64,000 nt of DNA from Neoalteromonas arenosi (GTDB lineage: Bacteria; Pseudomonadota; Gammaproteobacteria; Enterobacterales; Alteromonadaceae): positions 310,001 through 374,000 of the forward strand of contig NZ_JAUCBP010000012.1 of NCBI RefSeq assembly GCF_030362855.1. Reading direction: 5' to 3'. Below the pieces are notes generated by a model. It saw only the letters and a list, made by a program, of their open reading frames with translations. It made no database searches and was not told the origin of the DNA. Positions 27,152 through 38,138 of the stretch are shown piece after piece; position 1 is the first letter of the stretch; each line of letters starts with the position of its first letter. The position numbers and the translations under genes were made by a program.

Positions 27152-27664
27152 ATGATTGCCAAACTTGTGAGTAAACTTCTGTTTGCGGCAGTGTTACTGC
27201 TGTTGTTTCAAGTGCCCATTCTCAACCAACAGTACGTGCAGTATTTATCTGGATATATCGACGCTAATCAGAAACAAATTGACGCGCTTGAGATATTAGC
27301 CAGCAACAATGGTTACCCGTCGGTAGACACATTGCTTGCGCAGTGGTTGAGCAACAGTGACCCGGTCATTCGAGCAGATGCGCAGAATAAACAAACCATG
27401 TTGGTGGAAACGGAAAAACTACGAGGTGATCTTGTTTATTTGCGTGATGCACATTACTTTCAAGCGCTACTCTATTTCATCAACCCCGCGAACGCCGAGC
27501 ACTTACCTGCGGTATGGCGCAATTTTAAGCCGGGCATTCCACTGACTATTGAGCCGTTATTGTTCAGTGTTCTTCTGGCTTTAGTGTTCAGTGGTTGTGG
27601 GTCGCTATGTTGGCGCGTTGTACGCACAAAAAAGCGCGGTGATTGGCGTTCTACTGTCAGTTAG
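27152..27664 (+). CDS. DUF2937 family membrane protein
   Basis: The 170-residue protein has an N-terminal hydrophobic segment (about 8-24) and a second near the C-terminus (about 133-153), with a helical, soluble loop between. The pattern FQVPILNQQYVQYLSGYIDAN after the first segment is the DUF2937 hallmark. Function is unknown. It follows the DUF1566 pair by 37 bases and precedes the YggN-like gene, without clear coupling to either. Confidence 0.75.
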   Translation: MIAKLVSKLLFAAVLLLLFQVPILNQQYVQYLSGYIDANQKQIDALEILASNNGYPSVDTLLAQWLSNSDPVIRADAQNKQTMLVETEKLRGDLVYLRDAHYFQALLYFINPANAEHLPAVWRNFKPGIPLTIEPLLFSVLLALVFSGCGSLCWRVVRTKKRGDWRSTVS

Positions 27665-27753
27665 CGAAGATATTCCTGTGCTGGTCTTATCGCTATTGCA
27701 AAGCGAAATAACACCGTTCAGACTACACACATTGGAGTAATCTTTGTATTGAT

Positions 27754-28536
27754 ATGTTGAAACGTTTAGTCACTCTTTTGGGGTTAGTCGGTTTGCTGGT
27801 GATCAGCGGCGACAGCTACGCCGGGGTGAAATGTAAAATTGATTTTAACTATGGTGTTGTGGTTAACAATAGCCAACTGCGTGTCTTGGAAGAGTCGCGC
27901 ACAGTCTTACAAATCAATCACAAAAGCCAGCTTTTCATCGGTGGCGAATGGATAGATTTAAACACTGAGCAGCAAGCCATATTGAACAATTATGCAGAAG
28001 GGATGCACTACGTGGTTCCTAAGATGGTAGTGCTCGCCAGTGAGGGCGTTGAGCTGGCCATCGATACTATCGAGCAAGTGTATCAAGGCATCGTCGGCGT
28101 CGATCACGACAGCTACGAAAAACTGCAAAATGCGATGCGGCGCGCCAAAGACAAGATCCGCGACAAATTCCGCTACGCCAGTAATCATTACTTTATTGCG
28201 CCAGGCTCTCTAGAGCAGGTGGATGACTTTGTTGACCAGCAAATTGAGGCACAATTAGGCGAGGCCATTAGCACATCACTCGGCGGTATTTTATCGGCCA
28301 TTAGCGGCTTAAATACCGGTGATGGAGACACCGAAGAGCGCATGCGCGCGCTAGAAGAGCGGCTTGAGCAAATGTCTGTAGAGCTTGAGGATGAAATGGG
28401 CTCAAGGGCCGAGAACTTGCGCGATAAGGCCAAGTGGTTTTGTCATAAAATCAAACACTTAAATGAGCTTGAAGAACAGTTACGGGGTTCGATAAAGCAA
28501 TTCGAAGCATACGATATCATTGTAGAAACCTACTAA
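27754..28536 (+). CDS. YggN-like DUF2884 periplasmic protein
   Basis: The 260-residue protein carries a signal peptide ending DSYAG. The mature part starts with CKIDFNYGVVVNNSQLRVL, matching DUF2884/YggN, and goes on to FIGGEWIDLNTEQQAILNNY. The C-terminal half is charged and helical, with a probable coiled coil at about 185-235 (EERMRALEERLEQMSVELED). YggN is a conserved periplasmic protein without an assigned role. The stop is followed by about 95 bases before the convergent hemW end. Confidence 0.8.
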   Translation: MLKRLVTLLGLVGLLVISGDSYAGVKCKIDFNYGVVVNNSQLRVLEESRTVLQINHKSQLFIGGEWIDLNTEQQAILNNYAEGMHYVVPKMVVLASEGVELAIDTIEQVYQGIVGVDHDSYEKLQNAMRRAKDKIRDKFRYASNHYFIAPGSLEQVDDFVDQQIEAQLGEAISTSLGGILSAISGLNTGDGDTEERMRALEERLEQMSVELEDEMGSRAENLRDKAKWFCHKIKHLNELEEQLRGSIKQFEAYDIIVETY

Positions 28537-28630
28537 ATACCACTCGATTACTGCGTAGATTATCGGCGAATTGCGCTGTATAGGCGCAGCAATTGATTCC
28601 GTGCAACAGGCTAAATCGTTCGCGGTGTAA

Positions 28631-29770
28631 TTACACAAACAATTCTAATAGCGAATTCAGATAACGCCGGCCCTTGGCAGTGACCTGCCAAGCGTCGGCT
28701 GTTTCTGTAAGCAACTCTTGTTCAAACCCTGTCTGTATTGCTCGACTTATAGTCGCGTCATTTTCAATGCCAGTGAATGCAGAGAACTCTTCTTTGGGGC
28801 AAGGCTCGACTAAGCGCAAACGGTTCATAAAAAATTCGAACGGACGATCTTCGCTCGCGACCAGATGACGTTGATCGAGGTAATCACGGTTCAATTGCAT
28901 ATAACCGCGAGGGTGCTTGACTTTAACGGTTCGAGTGATGGTGCCCGCAGTCGCATTGGTAATTTTCCCATGCGCACCGCAACCGATACCTAAATAATCG
29001 CCAAAGCGCCAATAGTTGAGGTTATGCTGGCACTGATGGTGCGCTTGAGAATAGGCCGATATCTCGTATTGACGATAACCGTTGGCTTCGAGTAACGCAT
29101 GGCCTTGCGCTTGGATCTCCCATAATAAATCGTCATCGGGAAGTTCCGGAGGGCGAGAATAAAAGGGAGTATTAGGTTCAAGTGTCAGTTGATACCAAGA
29201 AAGATGAGGCGGGTTCTGACCAATTGCGGTGCGCAAATCACCGAGGGCATTTTCTAAACTTTGCTCTGGTAACCCATGCATCAAATCTAAGTTAAACGAT
29301 CGCAGCTTGGCACTGCGGGCATATCCGGCAGCAGCCTGAGCCTGTGCTGCGTCGTGAATACGCCCGAGTCGTTGTAAGTGCTGGTGCTGAAAACTTTGGA
29401 TACCAATAGATATGCGGTTGACACCCGCTTGCTGATAACCAGTGAAGCGCTCACTCTCCACTGTGCCAGGGTTAGCCTCAAGGGTAATTTCAGCACTGGG
29501 GGATAGGGCGACACGCTGGCGGACACCGGCAAGTAGAGTCGCGATTGCCTCAGCGGACAACAAACTAGGAGTGCCGCCGCCAATAAAGATACTTGTGACC
29601 ATACGGTCGTCAATCAAATGTGCATCAGCGGCTAAATCGTCGAGCAAATGCGCGACATACTCCGCCTCGGGGAGCGACTGTTTCAGGGTATGCGAATTAA
29701 AGTCACAATAAGGGCACTTTTGTACACACCATGGAACGTGAATATAGAGGCCTAATGCGGGGTTACGCAA
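28631..29770 (-). CDS. hemW: Radical SAM heme chaperone HemW
   Basis: The protein (379 residues from TTG 29770; 386 from TTG 29791) begins GLYIHVPWCVQKCPYCDF, containing the Cx3CxxC iron-sulfur motif of radical SAM enzymes. FIGGGTPSLL (SAM binding), SIGIQSF and GIGCGAHG are further HemW marks, and the C-terminal HemN_C domain is present. HemW was long called an oxygen-independent coproporphyrinogen oxidase, but it is a heme carrier lacking the extra HemN cysteine. I prefer TTG 29770 since it overlaps rdgB by only 8 bases; there is no ATG near the N-terminus. The rdgB-hemW order is common in gammaproteobacteria. Confidence 0.93.
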   Translation of the reverse strand: MRNPALGLYIHVPWCVQKCPYCDFNSHTLKQSLPEAEYVAHLLDDLAADAHLIDDRMVTSIFIGGGTPSLLSAEAIATLLAGVRQRVALSPSAEITLEANPGTVESERFTGYQQAGVNRISIGIQSFQHQHLQRLGRIHDAAQAQAAAGYARSAKLRSFNLDLMHGLPEQSLENALGDLRTAIGQNPPHLSWYQLTLEPNTPFYSRPPELPDDDLLWEIQAQGHALLEANGYRQYEISAYSQAHHQCQHNLNYWRFGDYLGIGCGAHGKITNATAGTITRTVKVKHPRGYMQLNRDYLDQRHLVASEDRPFEFFMNRLRLVEPCPKEEFSAFTGIENDATISRAIQTGFEQELLTETADAWQVTAKGRRYLNSLLELFV

Positions 29771-30356
29771 GGCTATCTCGCATTTTCTCAATCAGTGCAG
29801 CTAGTGCTTGACCGCGATGACTGATCGCACTTTTTTCTGATTTGCTCAGTTGTGCCGCGGACTGACTTAACGAAGGTAGATAGAACACCGGATCATAACC
29901 GAAGCCACCGTCACCGCGGCGCTGATAATCAATCTCTCCCCACCAATAGCCTTCACACACAATAGGGACAGGATCGGCTGCATGACGCATGAAAACTAGG
30001 CAGCAATAAAAGTGCGCGCGACGATTAGCACGGCCATCGAGTGCACTTAATAGCTTATCGATATTGGCATCATCGGTAGCATCGTCACCCGCATAACGCG
30101 ACGAATAAATGCCCGGTTGGCCCTGCAACGCATCTACTACTAAACCCGAATCATCGGCTATGGCGGGCAGGCCAGTCTGTGCGGCGGCGTGCCGCGCTTT
30201 GATAATGGCATTTTCTACAAACGTTGTACCCGTTTCGGCAACTTCAGATACTTGATATTCCGATTGCGGCGCGAACACCACATTGTGCTTAGCGAAAAGC
30301 TGTTCAAACTCAGCCACTTTGCCAGGATTACCAGTTGCTAACACGATTTGTTTCAT
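29763..30356 (-). CDS. rdgB: XTP/dITP diphosphatase (RdgB/HAM1)
   Basis: The 197-residue protein starts at ATG 30356 with IVLATGNPGKVAEFEQLF, the substrate-binding N-terminus of the HAM1 family. ADDSGLVVDALQGQPGIYSSRYAG and GGFGYDPVFYLP are the catalytic and base-recognition motifs, and KSAISHRGQAL ends the fold. It removes noncanonical purine triphosphates such as dITP and XTP from the nucleotide pool, preventing their incorporation in DNA. It is upstream of hemW and overlaps it. Confidence 0.96.
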   Translation of the reverse strand: MKQIVLATGNPGKVAEFEQLFAKHNVVFAPQSEYQVSEVAETGTTFVENAIIKARHAAAQTGLPAIADDSGLVVDALQGQPGIYSSRYAGDDATDDANIDKLLSALDGRANRRAHFYCCLVFMRHAADPVPIVCEGYWWGEIDYQRRGDGGFGYDPVFYLPSLSQSAAQLSKSEKSAISHRGQALAALIEKMRDSLA

Positions 30357-30388
30357 GGTGATTAATTACTCGTTTTACTTGTCAGTGA

Positions 30389-31597
30389 CTAGCGTTTAGT
30401 TCGCTTGGCTTTTTTCGCTGTAGTTTTCTTGTTCTTGGGCTTTTTCTGCACTTTTGGCGCTTTGTGTTGAGGGCGTAAACCGTCAATAACGCGTGCTTTA
30501 ATCACGTCTTTGGTGTAGCGCGCAATTTTTCCCATCATTGCAAAATCGTGGGCTTCAACGAGTGATATCGCTGTACCTTTTGCACCCGCACGGCCAGTGC
30601 GACCAATCCTGTGCAGATAAACATCAGCGGTTCGCGGTAAGTCATAGTTGATGACATGACTGACGTTTTGCACGTCAATGCCACGCGCGGCAACATCCGT
30701 TGCAACTAATATCGGCGCCTCACCCGAGCGGAATTTAGCCATCGCCGCATTGCGTCGATCTTGTGGCATTTCACCCTGTAGATAACATAGATCGTAGCCA
30801 TCGCGCATGAGCTGGTCTTTTAACTGTTGCAACCGCTCACGCGTTTTGACGAATACAATCGCAGTGGTAATTTGTTCGCTGAGTATGTGTTTGAGCAACG
30901 CATATTTGTGTGCGGCATCATCGGCCAAGTGATACCACTGCAATATCTTGGCTTTTTCTTTACGCGACACCTCGGCGTTAATCTCAGCAGGCTCTTCCAT
31001 AATATCCCGCGCAAACTGACGCAAACCTTTACCCTCAAGTGTTGCTGAAAACAATAAGGTTTGTTTACGCCACCGAGCTTCCGCAGCGATTTGATTAACA
31101 ATGCCGCTAAATCCCATATCTAACATGCGATCAGCTTCATCTAATATGAGCCACTCGATATCGCGACAATCAGCACTTTCTTTCTCAATATGCTCAAACA
31201 ACCGGCCTGGCGTAGCCACCAAGATGTCTAAGTTTTGGCTTAGCGTTTCTTTGTCAGTACCGTAATTGATACCGCCGGTGATAACACCGCAAGTCAACGC
31301 AGTATTGGCCGTTACAGCCTTGGCTTGTTCGTGGATCTGCAGTGCAAGCTCGCGAGTGGGTGACAAAATTAAAATTCTGGCAGTGCCAGGCTCAGAACGC
31401 GGAAAGTCCAATAAATACTGGCAAGCGGGTAATAAAAACGCCAAGGTTTTCCCTGTTCCAGTGGGGGCAGAAGCCATCAAGTCTTGCCCTTCAAGCGCTT
31501 TGGGAATGGCTAAACTCTGAATCGTAGTGGGCGCTGTAAAACCCATATTTACCATTGCTGCGCATAGCGCGTCATCGAGATCGAGCTGATCAAACAT
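30389..31597 (-). CDS. srmB: ATP-dependent RNA helicase SrmB
   Basis: The 402-residue DEAD-box protein shows APTGTGKT, PTRELALQI, TPGRL, DEADRMLDMGF, SAT, VATDVAARGIDV and HRIGRTGRAG in order. The start MFDQLDLDDALCAAMVNMGF and the short Lys-rich tail (KKPKNKKTTAKKAKRTKR) fit SrmB, which helps early assembly of the large ribosomal subunit, better than RhlE or DeaD. It lies upstream of rdgB on the same strand with 32 bases between, and is divergent from gspA. Confidence 0.88.
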   Translation of the reverse strand: MFDQLDLDDALCAAMVNMGFTAPTTIQSLAIPKALEGQDLMASAPTGTGKTLAFLLPACQYLLDFPRSEPGTARILILSPTRELALQIHEQAKAVTANTALTCGVITGGINYGTDKETLSQNLDILVATPGRLFEHIEKESADCRDIEWLILDEADRMLDMGFSGIVNQIAAEARWRKQTLLFSATLEGKGLRQFARDIMEEPAEINAEVSRKEKAKILQWYHLADDAAHKYALLKHILSEQITTAIVFVKTRERLQQLKDQLMRDGYDLCYLQGEMPQDRRNAAMAKFRSGEAPILVATDVAARGIDVQNVSHVINYDLPRTADVYLHRIGRTGRAGAKGTAISLVEAHDFAMMGKIARYTKDVIKARVIDGLRPQHKAPKVQKKPKNKKTTAKKAKRTKR

Positions 31598-31742
31598 TGT
31601 CTGTGTGTACCTTATAAATCATTTGCACATTGTAGCATTTGCATGCCTAAAGTTGGCTAACTTATTTAGCACGACGCATTCCTTTGACATCTGCAGGGCA
31701 AGTCGCTAGTTTAAGCCTCGACGTATAACGAATTTTTCACTC

Positions 31743-32654
31743 ATGTATCTCAATTATTTTGGTTTAAAAGACAACCCCTTTTCAATCGCTCCAAACCCTG
31801 CATATCTCTATATGAGTCCGCGCCACAAAGAGGCTCTCGCTCATCTTACCTTCGGATTGCGCGAGTCAGGTGGGTTTGTAATGCTTACCGGGGAAGTCGG
31901 CACAGGTAAAACAACCGTTTCACGCAAGCTGCTGCAACAATTACCGGATAACACTCAAGTGGCCATGATCCTCAATCCGACTCTGTCTGCGTTGGAGCTT
32001 TTGGCGACTATTTGTGACGAGCTCGGTATTGAAGTTGGTGAGCGTCAGGAGAGTCTCAAGCACTACACAGATGCGATATTGAAAAAGCTTGCAGAAAACC
32101 ATGAGAAGGGCACAAACACTGTGCTTATTGTTGATGAAGCACAGCATTTACTGCCGGAAGTATTAGAGCAATTGCGACTTCTTACCAACTTGGAAACGAA
32201 CCGCGAAAAGTTATTAAAAGTTGTATTAATTGGCCAACCAGAATTACAACAACTATTAAAGCGCAATGAATTGCGTCAGCTCGCTCAGCGGATCACCGCG
32301 CGCTATCACCTTTTGCCGTTAACCGAAACTGAAGTGGGTTCCTACATGGCGCACCGTCTAGAAGTGGCGGGTGGTGACCGGAGTGTCTTTAATAGCAGTG
32401 CTATTGCCGCAGTTTTTCGCATCACTGGAGGAATTCCTCGGGTGATTAATTTGCTGTGTGATAGAGCATTAACCTTGTCGTTTACCATACAAGCGCCGGT
32501 GGTGAGAAAGCATGTGTTATTGGCCGCAGCCAAACAGATTTTGGGTGATGACGTAGTGGCGCAACGCCGCAGTCGTCGCTTTGATTATCTGTTAGCGGGC
32601 CTATTCGTGGTGGCCATTGCCGCCGGCTATGGCTTGGGAGGTCTTTATGCTTAA
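31743..32654 (+). CDS. gspA: ExeA/GspA-type AAA ATPase of type II secretion
   Basis: The 303-residue protein opens with YFGLKDNPFSIAPNPAYLYMS, the ExeA-family N-terminus, then Walker A GEVGTGKTT (about 51-59) and Walker B VLIVDEAQHL. A single membrane segment near the C-terminus (about 282-302) ends the protein; the separate periplasmic peptidoglycan-binding domain of full-length ExeA is absent, so this is a short form like MshM. ExeA/GspA with ExeB/GspB guides secretin assembly through the peptidoglycan. It overlaps the gspB-like gene by 8 bases. Confidence 0.85.
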   Translation: MYLNYFGLKDNPFSIAPNPAYLYMSPRHKEALAHLTFGLRESGGFVMLTGEVGTGKTTVSRKLLQQLPDNTQVAMILNPTLSALELLATICDELGIEVGERQESLKHYTDAILKKLAENHEKGTNTVLIVDEAQHLLPEVLEQLRLLTNLETNREKLLKVVLIGQPELQQLLKRNELRQLAQRITARYHLLPLTETEVGSYMAHRLEVAGGDRSVFNSSAIAAVFRITGGIPRVINLLCDRALTLSFTIQAPVVRKHVLLAAAKQILGDDVVAQRRSRRFDYLLAGLFVVAIAAGYGLGGLYA

Positions 32655-33687
32655 GATCATCCCAATCAAAGAACTCCAGCCTGGCATGATGATTACCCAA
32701 GTGGTTGAACAAAATGGCCCGGTTAAAATTCGCAAAGTCGGTTTGGTCCGCAGTGCAGACATGATCACTGGGTTAGCGGAAATGGGGGTGCTCAGTATTG
32801 AGATAGATACCGAGCAGTCGTTGGAACTAGAGCCTGAAGCTAAACCGCCATCGTCGATGACGCAAAAACTGCTACAGGGCGAATACGACCATGCAAGTCA
32901 AGTGGATACTAAACTTTCTGAGCAGTTCAATCGCAGTCTGTTTTTGCCGTCGGTGAACGAGTTGCCCAGTATGTGGCAGATTTATGTAAAGCAAGTGGGC
33001 GTTGTTGCCGGCGTTGTAATGCTGGGGTTAACCATTGGTGCCACAGTAGCTATTGCTCCGAGTTGGTTGACCGAAAAAGCGGTCATAGCATCAGAAACGC
33101 CGACAGAAATCCAAGTGCCACCGGCTGAAGCCGAACAGCAACAAAGTCCAGTCGTAGAACCGGCCGAAGTTGCTGAACAGGCCACACCTGTGAGTGACAA
33201 AGCACTACCTGAACCGGAGGCTCAAACTGAGATAACGCCACCGGATGAAGACTCCGTAGCGGTTGTTGAGCCCGAGCAGTCGAGTGCCGAGGATGAAGGT
33301 GAAATTCTCACACAAACGCCAGCGTCAACCGAAGATGAGTTAGCCGCTGTATCGCCTGAGTTACTCGAACGGTTTAACCGAGCGTTAGAAGATTTGGAAA
33401 ACAGCCCTGTTGATGATGAGCCTGAGACGCGAGTGACGGTCAGAGACGATATCCCACGCGTCGACCAGTTACCTGCGCGCCTGCTCACTCAACTGCCGGC
33501 AATGGAATTCTCCGCACATATGTATGCCAGTGCACGCAACAATCGTTGGGTAAGGGTCAATGGCCAGCAATTGTACGAAGGCGAGTGGATTACCGATGAG
33601 GTTCAGCTCGTCAATATAGAACCCCAGCGCGTAGTGCTAAGTTTTCGCGATGAGCTATTTACCATGGCAGCCCTAACCGATTGGTAG
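32647..33687 (+). CDS. gspB: GspB-like type II secretion protein with N-terminal DUF3391-type domain
   Basis: Translation most likely starts at ATG 32647, overlapping gspA by 8 bases (346 residues). Residues 1-60 (IPIKELQPGMMITQVVEQNG, then KVGLVRSADM) match the DUF3391 domain normally found ahead of HD-GYP domains. A membrane segment lies at about 115-137, followed by a long Pro/Glu-rich periplasmic linker. The C-terminal ~70 residues (DQLPARLLTQLPAMEFSAHM, VNGQQLYEGEW) form the GspB/ExeB domain. ExeB-type proteins partner ExeA in secretin placement. The cytoplasmic DUF3391 fusion is unusual to my knowledge and has a twin in the next, convergent gene. Confidence 0.8.
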   Translation: MLKIIPIKELQPGMMITQVVEQNGPVKIRKVGLVRSADMITGLAEMGVLSIEIDTEQSLELEPEAKPPSSMTQKLLQGEYDHASQVDTKLSEQFNRSLFLPSVNELPSMWQIYVKQVGVVAGVVMLGLTIGATVAIAPSWLTEKAVIASETPTEIQVPPAEAEQQQSPVVEPAEVAEQATPVSDKALPEPEAQTEITPPDEDSVAVVEPEQSSAEDEGEILTQTPASTEDELAAVSPELLERFNRALEDLENSPVDDEPETRVTVRDDIPRVDQLPARLLTQLPAMEFSAHMYASARNNRWVRVNGQQLYEGEWITDEVQLVNIEPQRVVLSFRDELFTMAALTDW

Positions 33688-33700
33688 GGCGCTGCTCGCA

Positions 33701-34912
33701 TTAATCCGGTATTTGATGAATAAATACTTCACGGAAAAACTTCGGTAAATTCATTTTGAACTCAGTGGGTTTCACCGCAGCAACAATTTCATCAGTACTT
33801 TTGGCCAAATCAATACGCTTGATTTCAGAATGCATCTGCGTTCGCAGGCTGTAAAAGGTCATTACTACGGGGCTGAGCGGATCGGTTTTGCCTGGTGAAC
33901 TGACCAAGGCCAGCTTTTCACTTTTTAATTTCACTAACGAACCAATAGGATGCACACCGATGCACTTAATAAACTGCTGAACTAAGGCTTGGTCCAGCGC
34001 GCTATCGGCCATTAATTTGCGCAGTACCTGCGTGGGAGTTTGGCTCTTTTGATGGGCGCGATCTGAAATCATAGCGTCGTAGCAATCGACGATTGCTGCC
34101 ATCCGCGCATACGTTGATAAGTCGTGGCCTTGTTTACCCGCTGGATAACCCGAGCCATCCATACGTTCGTGATGGTTTTGAATAATATCGCGAATGATGT
34201 CAGTCACATCATCGCATTGTTCGAGTAGTTCAACACCGGTATCGACATGCCCTTGCATAATTTGCCATTCTTGTGTGTTGAGCTTACCGGGTTTGTCGTA
34301 CACGTCTTTTGGAATTGTCGCCATACCAATGTCCATGAGCATGGCCCCCAAACTGAGCTCTTCAATTAGCGACTTGTCAAACTCCATATGCCGGGCAAAA
34401 ACGCCCATTAAAATGGAGCAACTGATACTGTGCTCGAGCAAATATTCATCTGCGTCTTTGATCAGGGTCAGGCATGAAATTGCGTTGGGGTTTTCAAACA
34501 CTGAATCGATAATATTCTGACTAAGATCTGTGACCGCATCTAAGTTGGCGGCGATTCCAGATTGTAAAGAGTTCACAAAATCGCCTTGGATCATAACGGC
34601 TTGTAGATACAAATCATTGGCATCAGAAAGCGCATCAGACGTTAGCTTGGCTAATCGATTGGGCTTGGCCTTAGGTTTTGCCGCTTCTGTTTGTGCTGGA
34701 GCACTAGAGGCAGGCTCCGGCGCCTCTTCGGGAAGCTGACTTTTAGATAAGTCGACTTCTAATAACTCAATTCCTTTGTTTTTGAGTTGCTGAATAGTCG
34801 CCTGCGATTTAACCAGGCCTTTAGAACGCATTTTTAGCCGCCCGGCTTGCTTCAGTACTTGATTCACATACATGCCAGGTACTAATTCGGAAATAGGCAC
34901 TTGCTTTAACAT
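33701..34912 (-). CDS. DUF3391 plus HD-GYP-like protein with degenerate HD motif
   Basis: The 403-residue protein has an N-terminal DUF3391 domain (VPISELVPGMYVNQVLKQAG), an acidic/Pro linker, and an HD-GYP domain (about 145-345). HD-GYP enzymes hydrolyse cyclic di-GMP. The GYP part is intact (HHERMDGSGYP, 247-257), as are the first helix His, the later His in QGHVDTG and the Asp in AAIVDCYDA. The HD pair itself reads Met193-Asp194 and the usual following Lys is Met197 (MDIGM instead of HDIGK). One metal ligand is therefore missing, so activity may be reduced or lost. It converges on gspB with 13 bases between stops. Confidence 0.87.
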   Translation of the reverse strand: MLKQVPISELVPGMYVNQVLKQAGRLKMRSKGLVKSQATIQQLKNKGIELLEVDLSKSQLPEEAPEPASSAPAQTEAAKPKAKPNRLAKLTSDALSDANDLYLQAVMIQGDFVNSLQSGIAANLDAVTDLSQNIIDSVFENPNAISCLTLIKDADEYLLEHSISCSILMGVFARHMEFDKSLIEELSLGAMLMDIGMATIPKDVYDKPGKLNTQEWQIMQGHVDTGVELLEQCDDVTDIIRDIIQNHHERMDGSGYPAGKQGHDLSTYARMAAIVDCYDAMISDRAHQKSQTPTQVLRKLMADSALDQALVQQFIKCIGVHPIGSLVKLKSEKLALVSSPGKTDPLSPVVMTFYSLRTQMHSEIKRIDLAKSTDEIVAAVKPTEFKMNLPKFFREVFIHQIPD

Positions 34913-35019
34913 CGAGAACCCTTGCTAAACGTGTGAATTGATAGTGTAGCAAAGAATCGCAAAAACCCAATAAAACCATTGGGCTAGCGATTGATTTTAG
35001 TCAAACTTTGCAGCGTCAT

Positions 35020-35625
35020 TTACAACCAAGCGTGGCGTTTGGCCTCGTAGGCAGTAATATTGTCATCCAGTGTTAGCGTTTGGCCAATCATGTCTAACCC
35101 CAACAGCAGGTTATGTTTGTGCTGTGGGTCGATTTCAAAGCTGTGTGTAACACCGGCACAACTTACCGTCTGGCTTTGCAAATCGATGCGAATCTGCACA
35201 CTTGGGTCATTACCAACAGCCGCAAATAATTGGTCCATCGCTGTGTTATCCAGTGCAATGGGGAGCAATTGGTTGTTGATCGCATTGCCATAAAAAATAT
35301 CGGCAAAAGACGTCGCAATAACTACTTTGAACCCATAATCAAGTAACGCCCAAGGCGCGTGCTCGCGACTTGAGCCACAGCCAAAGTTTTCCCGTGTGAG
35401 TAATACCGAAGCGTGTTTGTGTTGCGGGAAATTCATTACAAACTCTGGGTTTAATACCTGCTCGTGTTGGTCCAGATAGCGCCAATCGTGAAACAAATGC
35501 TTACCATAACCCTCGCGTGATACGCCGGTGAGAAATTGTTTTGGGATGATTTGATCGGTGTCGACGTTGGCTTGATCCAATGGGCACGCCGCACCAGTGT
35601 GGTGTTGAAATCCTGCATCACTCAT
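35020..35625 (-). CDS. leuD: 3-isopropylmalate dehydratase small subunit
   Basis: The 201-residue LeuD starts at ATG 35625, which shares a base with the leuC stop (TAATG). [20 protein letters not shown] is the swivel-domain hallmark, and [11 protein letters not shown] lies near the N-terminus. With LeuC it isomerises 2-isopropylmalate to 3-isopropylmalate. It is the last gene of leuABCD, and length is normal for the proteobacterial type. Confidence 0.96.
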   Translation of the reverse strand: MSDAGFQHHTGAACPLDQANVDTDQIIPKQFLTGVSREGYGKHLFHDWRYLDQHEQVLNPEFVMNFPQHKHASVLLTRENFGCGSSREHAPWALLDYGFKVVIATSFADIFYGNAINNQLLPIALDNTAMDQLFAAVGNDPSVQIRIDLQSQTVSCAGVTHSFEIDPQHKHNLLLGLDMIGQTLTLDDNITAYEAKRHAWL

Positions 35626-37034
35626 TAGTGATTTCCTCCATCAAATTCTCGAACATCAGCAAATTTGCCGCGCAACGCCGCGGCTGCGGCCATGGCTGGA
35701 CTGACTAAGTGTGTGCGAGCACCTCGCCCTTGACGCCCTTCAAAGTTGCGATTACTCGTTGAAGCACAGCGATCACCGGGTTTAAGGACGTCATCGTTCA
35801 TACCCAAACACATAGAGCAGCCGGGCAGTCGCCATTCAAAGCCTGCCTCGATAAAGACTTGATCCAGACACTCAGCTTCCGCCTGTTGTTTGACGGCTAC
35901 CGAACCGGGGACAACAATTGCAGTTACACCGTCGGCGACTTTGCCTTGTTTGGCAATGGTTGCCGCAGCTCGTAAGTCTTCGATTCGACTGTTAGTGCAG
36001 GAGCCGATAAAGACGTGCGATATCACTGTATCTGTAAGCTTTTCACCGGCGGCGAGCCCCATGTAAGCAAGTGCTTTGCGCGCTGATTCGCGTGCGACAT
36101 CATCGGCGGCACTGTCTGGTGTTGGAATAGGTGCATTAACGCTCACTACTTGCCCAGGATTGGTACCCCAAGTAACTTGTGGTTCGATATCTTGAGCGGC
36201 AAGGGTTACGACGGTATCAAATACTGCATCAGCGTCACTGTGCAGGCTTTGCCAGTGTATTCTTGCACGTTCGAAAAGCTCACCCTTAGGCGCAAATTCT
36301 TTATCAGCTAGATAGTCAAACGTGGTTTGATCCGGTGCAATCAGACCCGCCTTGGCCCCTGCTTCAATGCTCATATTACAGATGGTCATGCGCTCTTCCA
36401 TACTCAAGTTGGCGATGGCACTGCCGGCGTATTCAATCACATGACCGGTTGCGCCGGCATGACCAATTTTACCAATAATCGCCAAGATAATGTCTTTGGC
36501 AGTGACCCCCAGCGGTAATTCTCCATCCACCTTGATTAGCATCGTTTTGGCGCGATTTTGTTTGAGCGTTTGCGTCGCAAGTACGTGTTCAACTTGTGAT
36601 GTGCCAATACCAAAGGCCAGTGCGCCAAAGGCACCGTGCGTGGCCGTATGCGAGTCACCACATACAACAGTCATACCGGGCTGAATCAACCCCAATTCAG
36701 GCCCCATGACATGTACAATCCCTTGTTTTTGGTGGCCCACAGGGTAAAGCGTAATGTCGTGTTCGGCACAGTTCTGCGCCAATGTCTGTAATTGGCGTTG
36801 ATTTTCAGGCCCGCAAGCGTCAATTGCCAACGAACGGGTTGATATTGAGTGGTCCATCGTCCCGAAAGTTAAATCCGGGCGTCTGACTTTGCGCCCTTTA
36901 ACAGCCAAGCCCGCAAAGGCTTGCGGGGAAGTCACTTCGTGAATTAAATGACGATCGATGTACAGCAAGACTTCGTTTTGCTGTTGATGAACAACGTGAG
37001 CATCCCAAATTTTTTCAAATAATGTGCGACCCAT
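35625..37034 (-). CDS. leuC: 3-isopropylmalate dehydratase large subunit
   Basis: The 469-residue LeuC is an aconitase-family enzyme. Cysteine ligands of its 4Fe-4S cluster are visible in [12 protein letters not shown] and, further on, in [30 protein letters not shown] and the N-terminal [14 protein letters not shown] motif are typical. It works with LeuD on the second step of leucine synthesis. It begins 6 bases after leuB. Confidence 0.97.
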   Translation of the reverse strand: MGRTLFEKIWDAHVVHQQQNEVLLYIDRHLIHEVTSPQAFAGLAVKGRKVRRPDLTFGTMDHSISTRSLAIDACGPENQRQLQTLAQNCAEHDITLYPVGHQKQGIVHVMGPELGLIQPGMTVVCGDSHTATHGAFGALAFGIGTSQVEHVLATQTLKQNRAKTMLIKVDGELPLGVTAKDIILAIIGKIGHAGATGHVIEYAGSAIANLSMEERMTICNMSIEAGAKAGLIAPDQTTFDYLADKEFAPKGELFERARIHWQSLHSDADAVFDTVVTLAAQDIEPQVTWGTNPGQVVSVNAPIPTPDSAADDVARESARKALAYMGLAAGEKLTDTVISHVFIGSCTNSRIEDLRAAATIAKQGKVADGVTAIVVPGSVAVKQQAEAECLDQVFIEAGFEWRLPGCSMCLGMNDDVLKPGDRCASTSNRNFEGRQGRGARTHLVSPAMAAAAALRGKFADVREFDGGNH

Positions 37035-37040
37035 AGAAAC

Positions 37041-38138
<1,098 letters not shown>

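Noticed and set aside
28631-29791. Oxygen-independent coproporphyrinogen III oxidase HemN
   Set aside because: The protein has the HemW-type N-terminus (YIHVPWCVQKCPYCDF), length below 390 residues and rdgB linkage.
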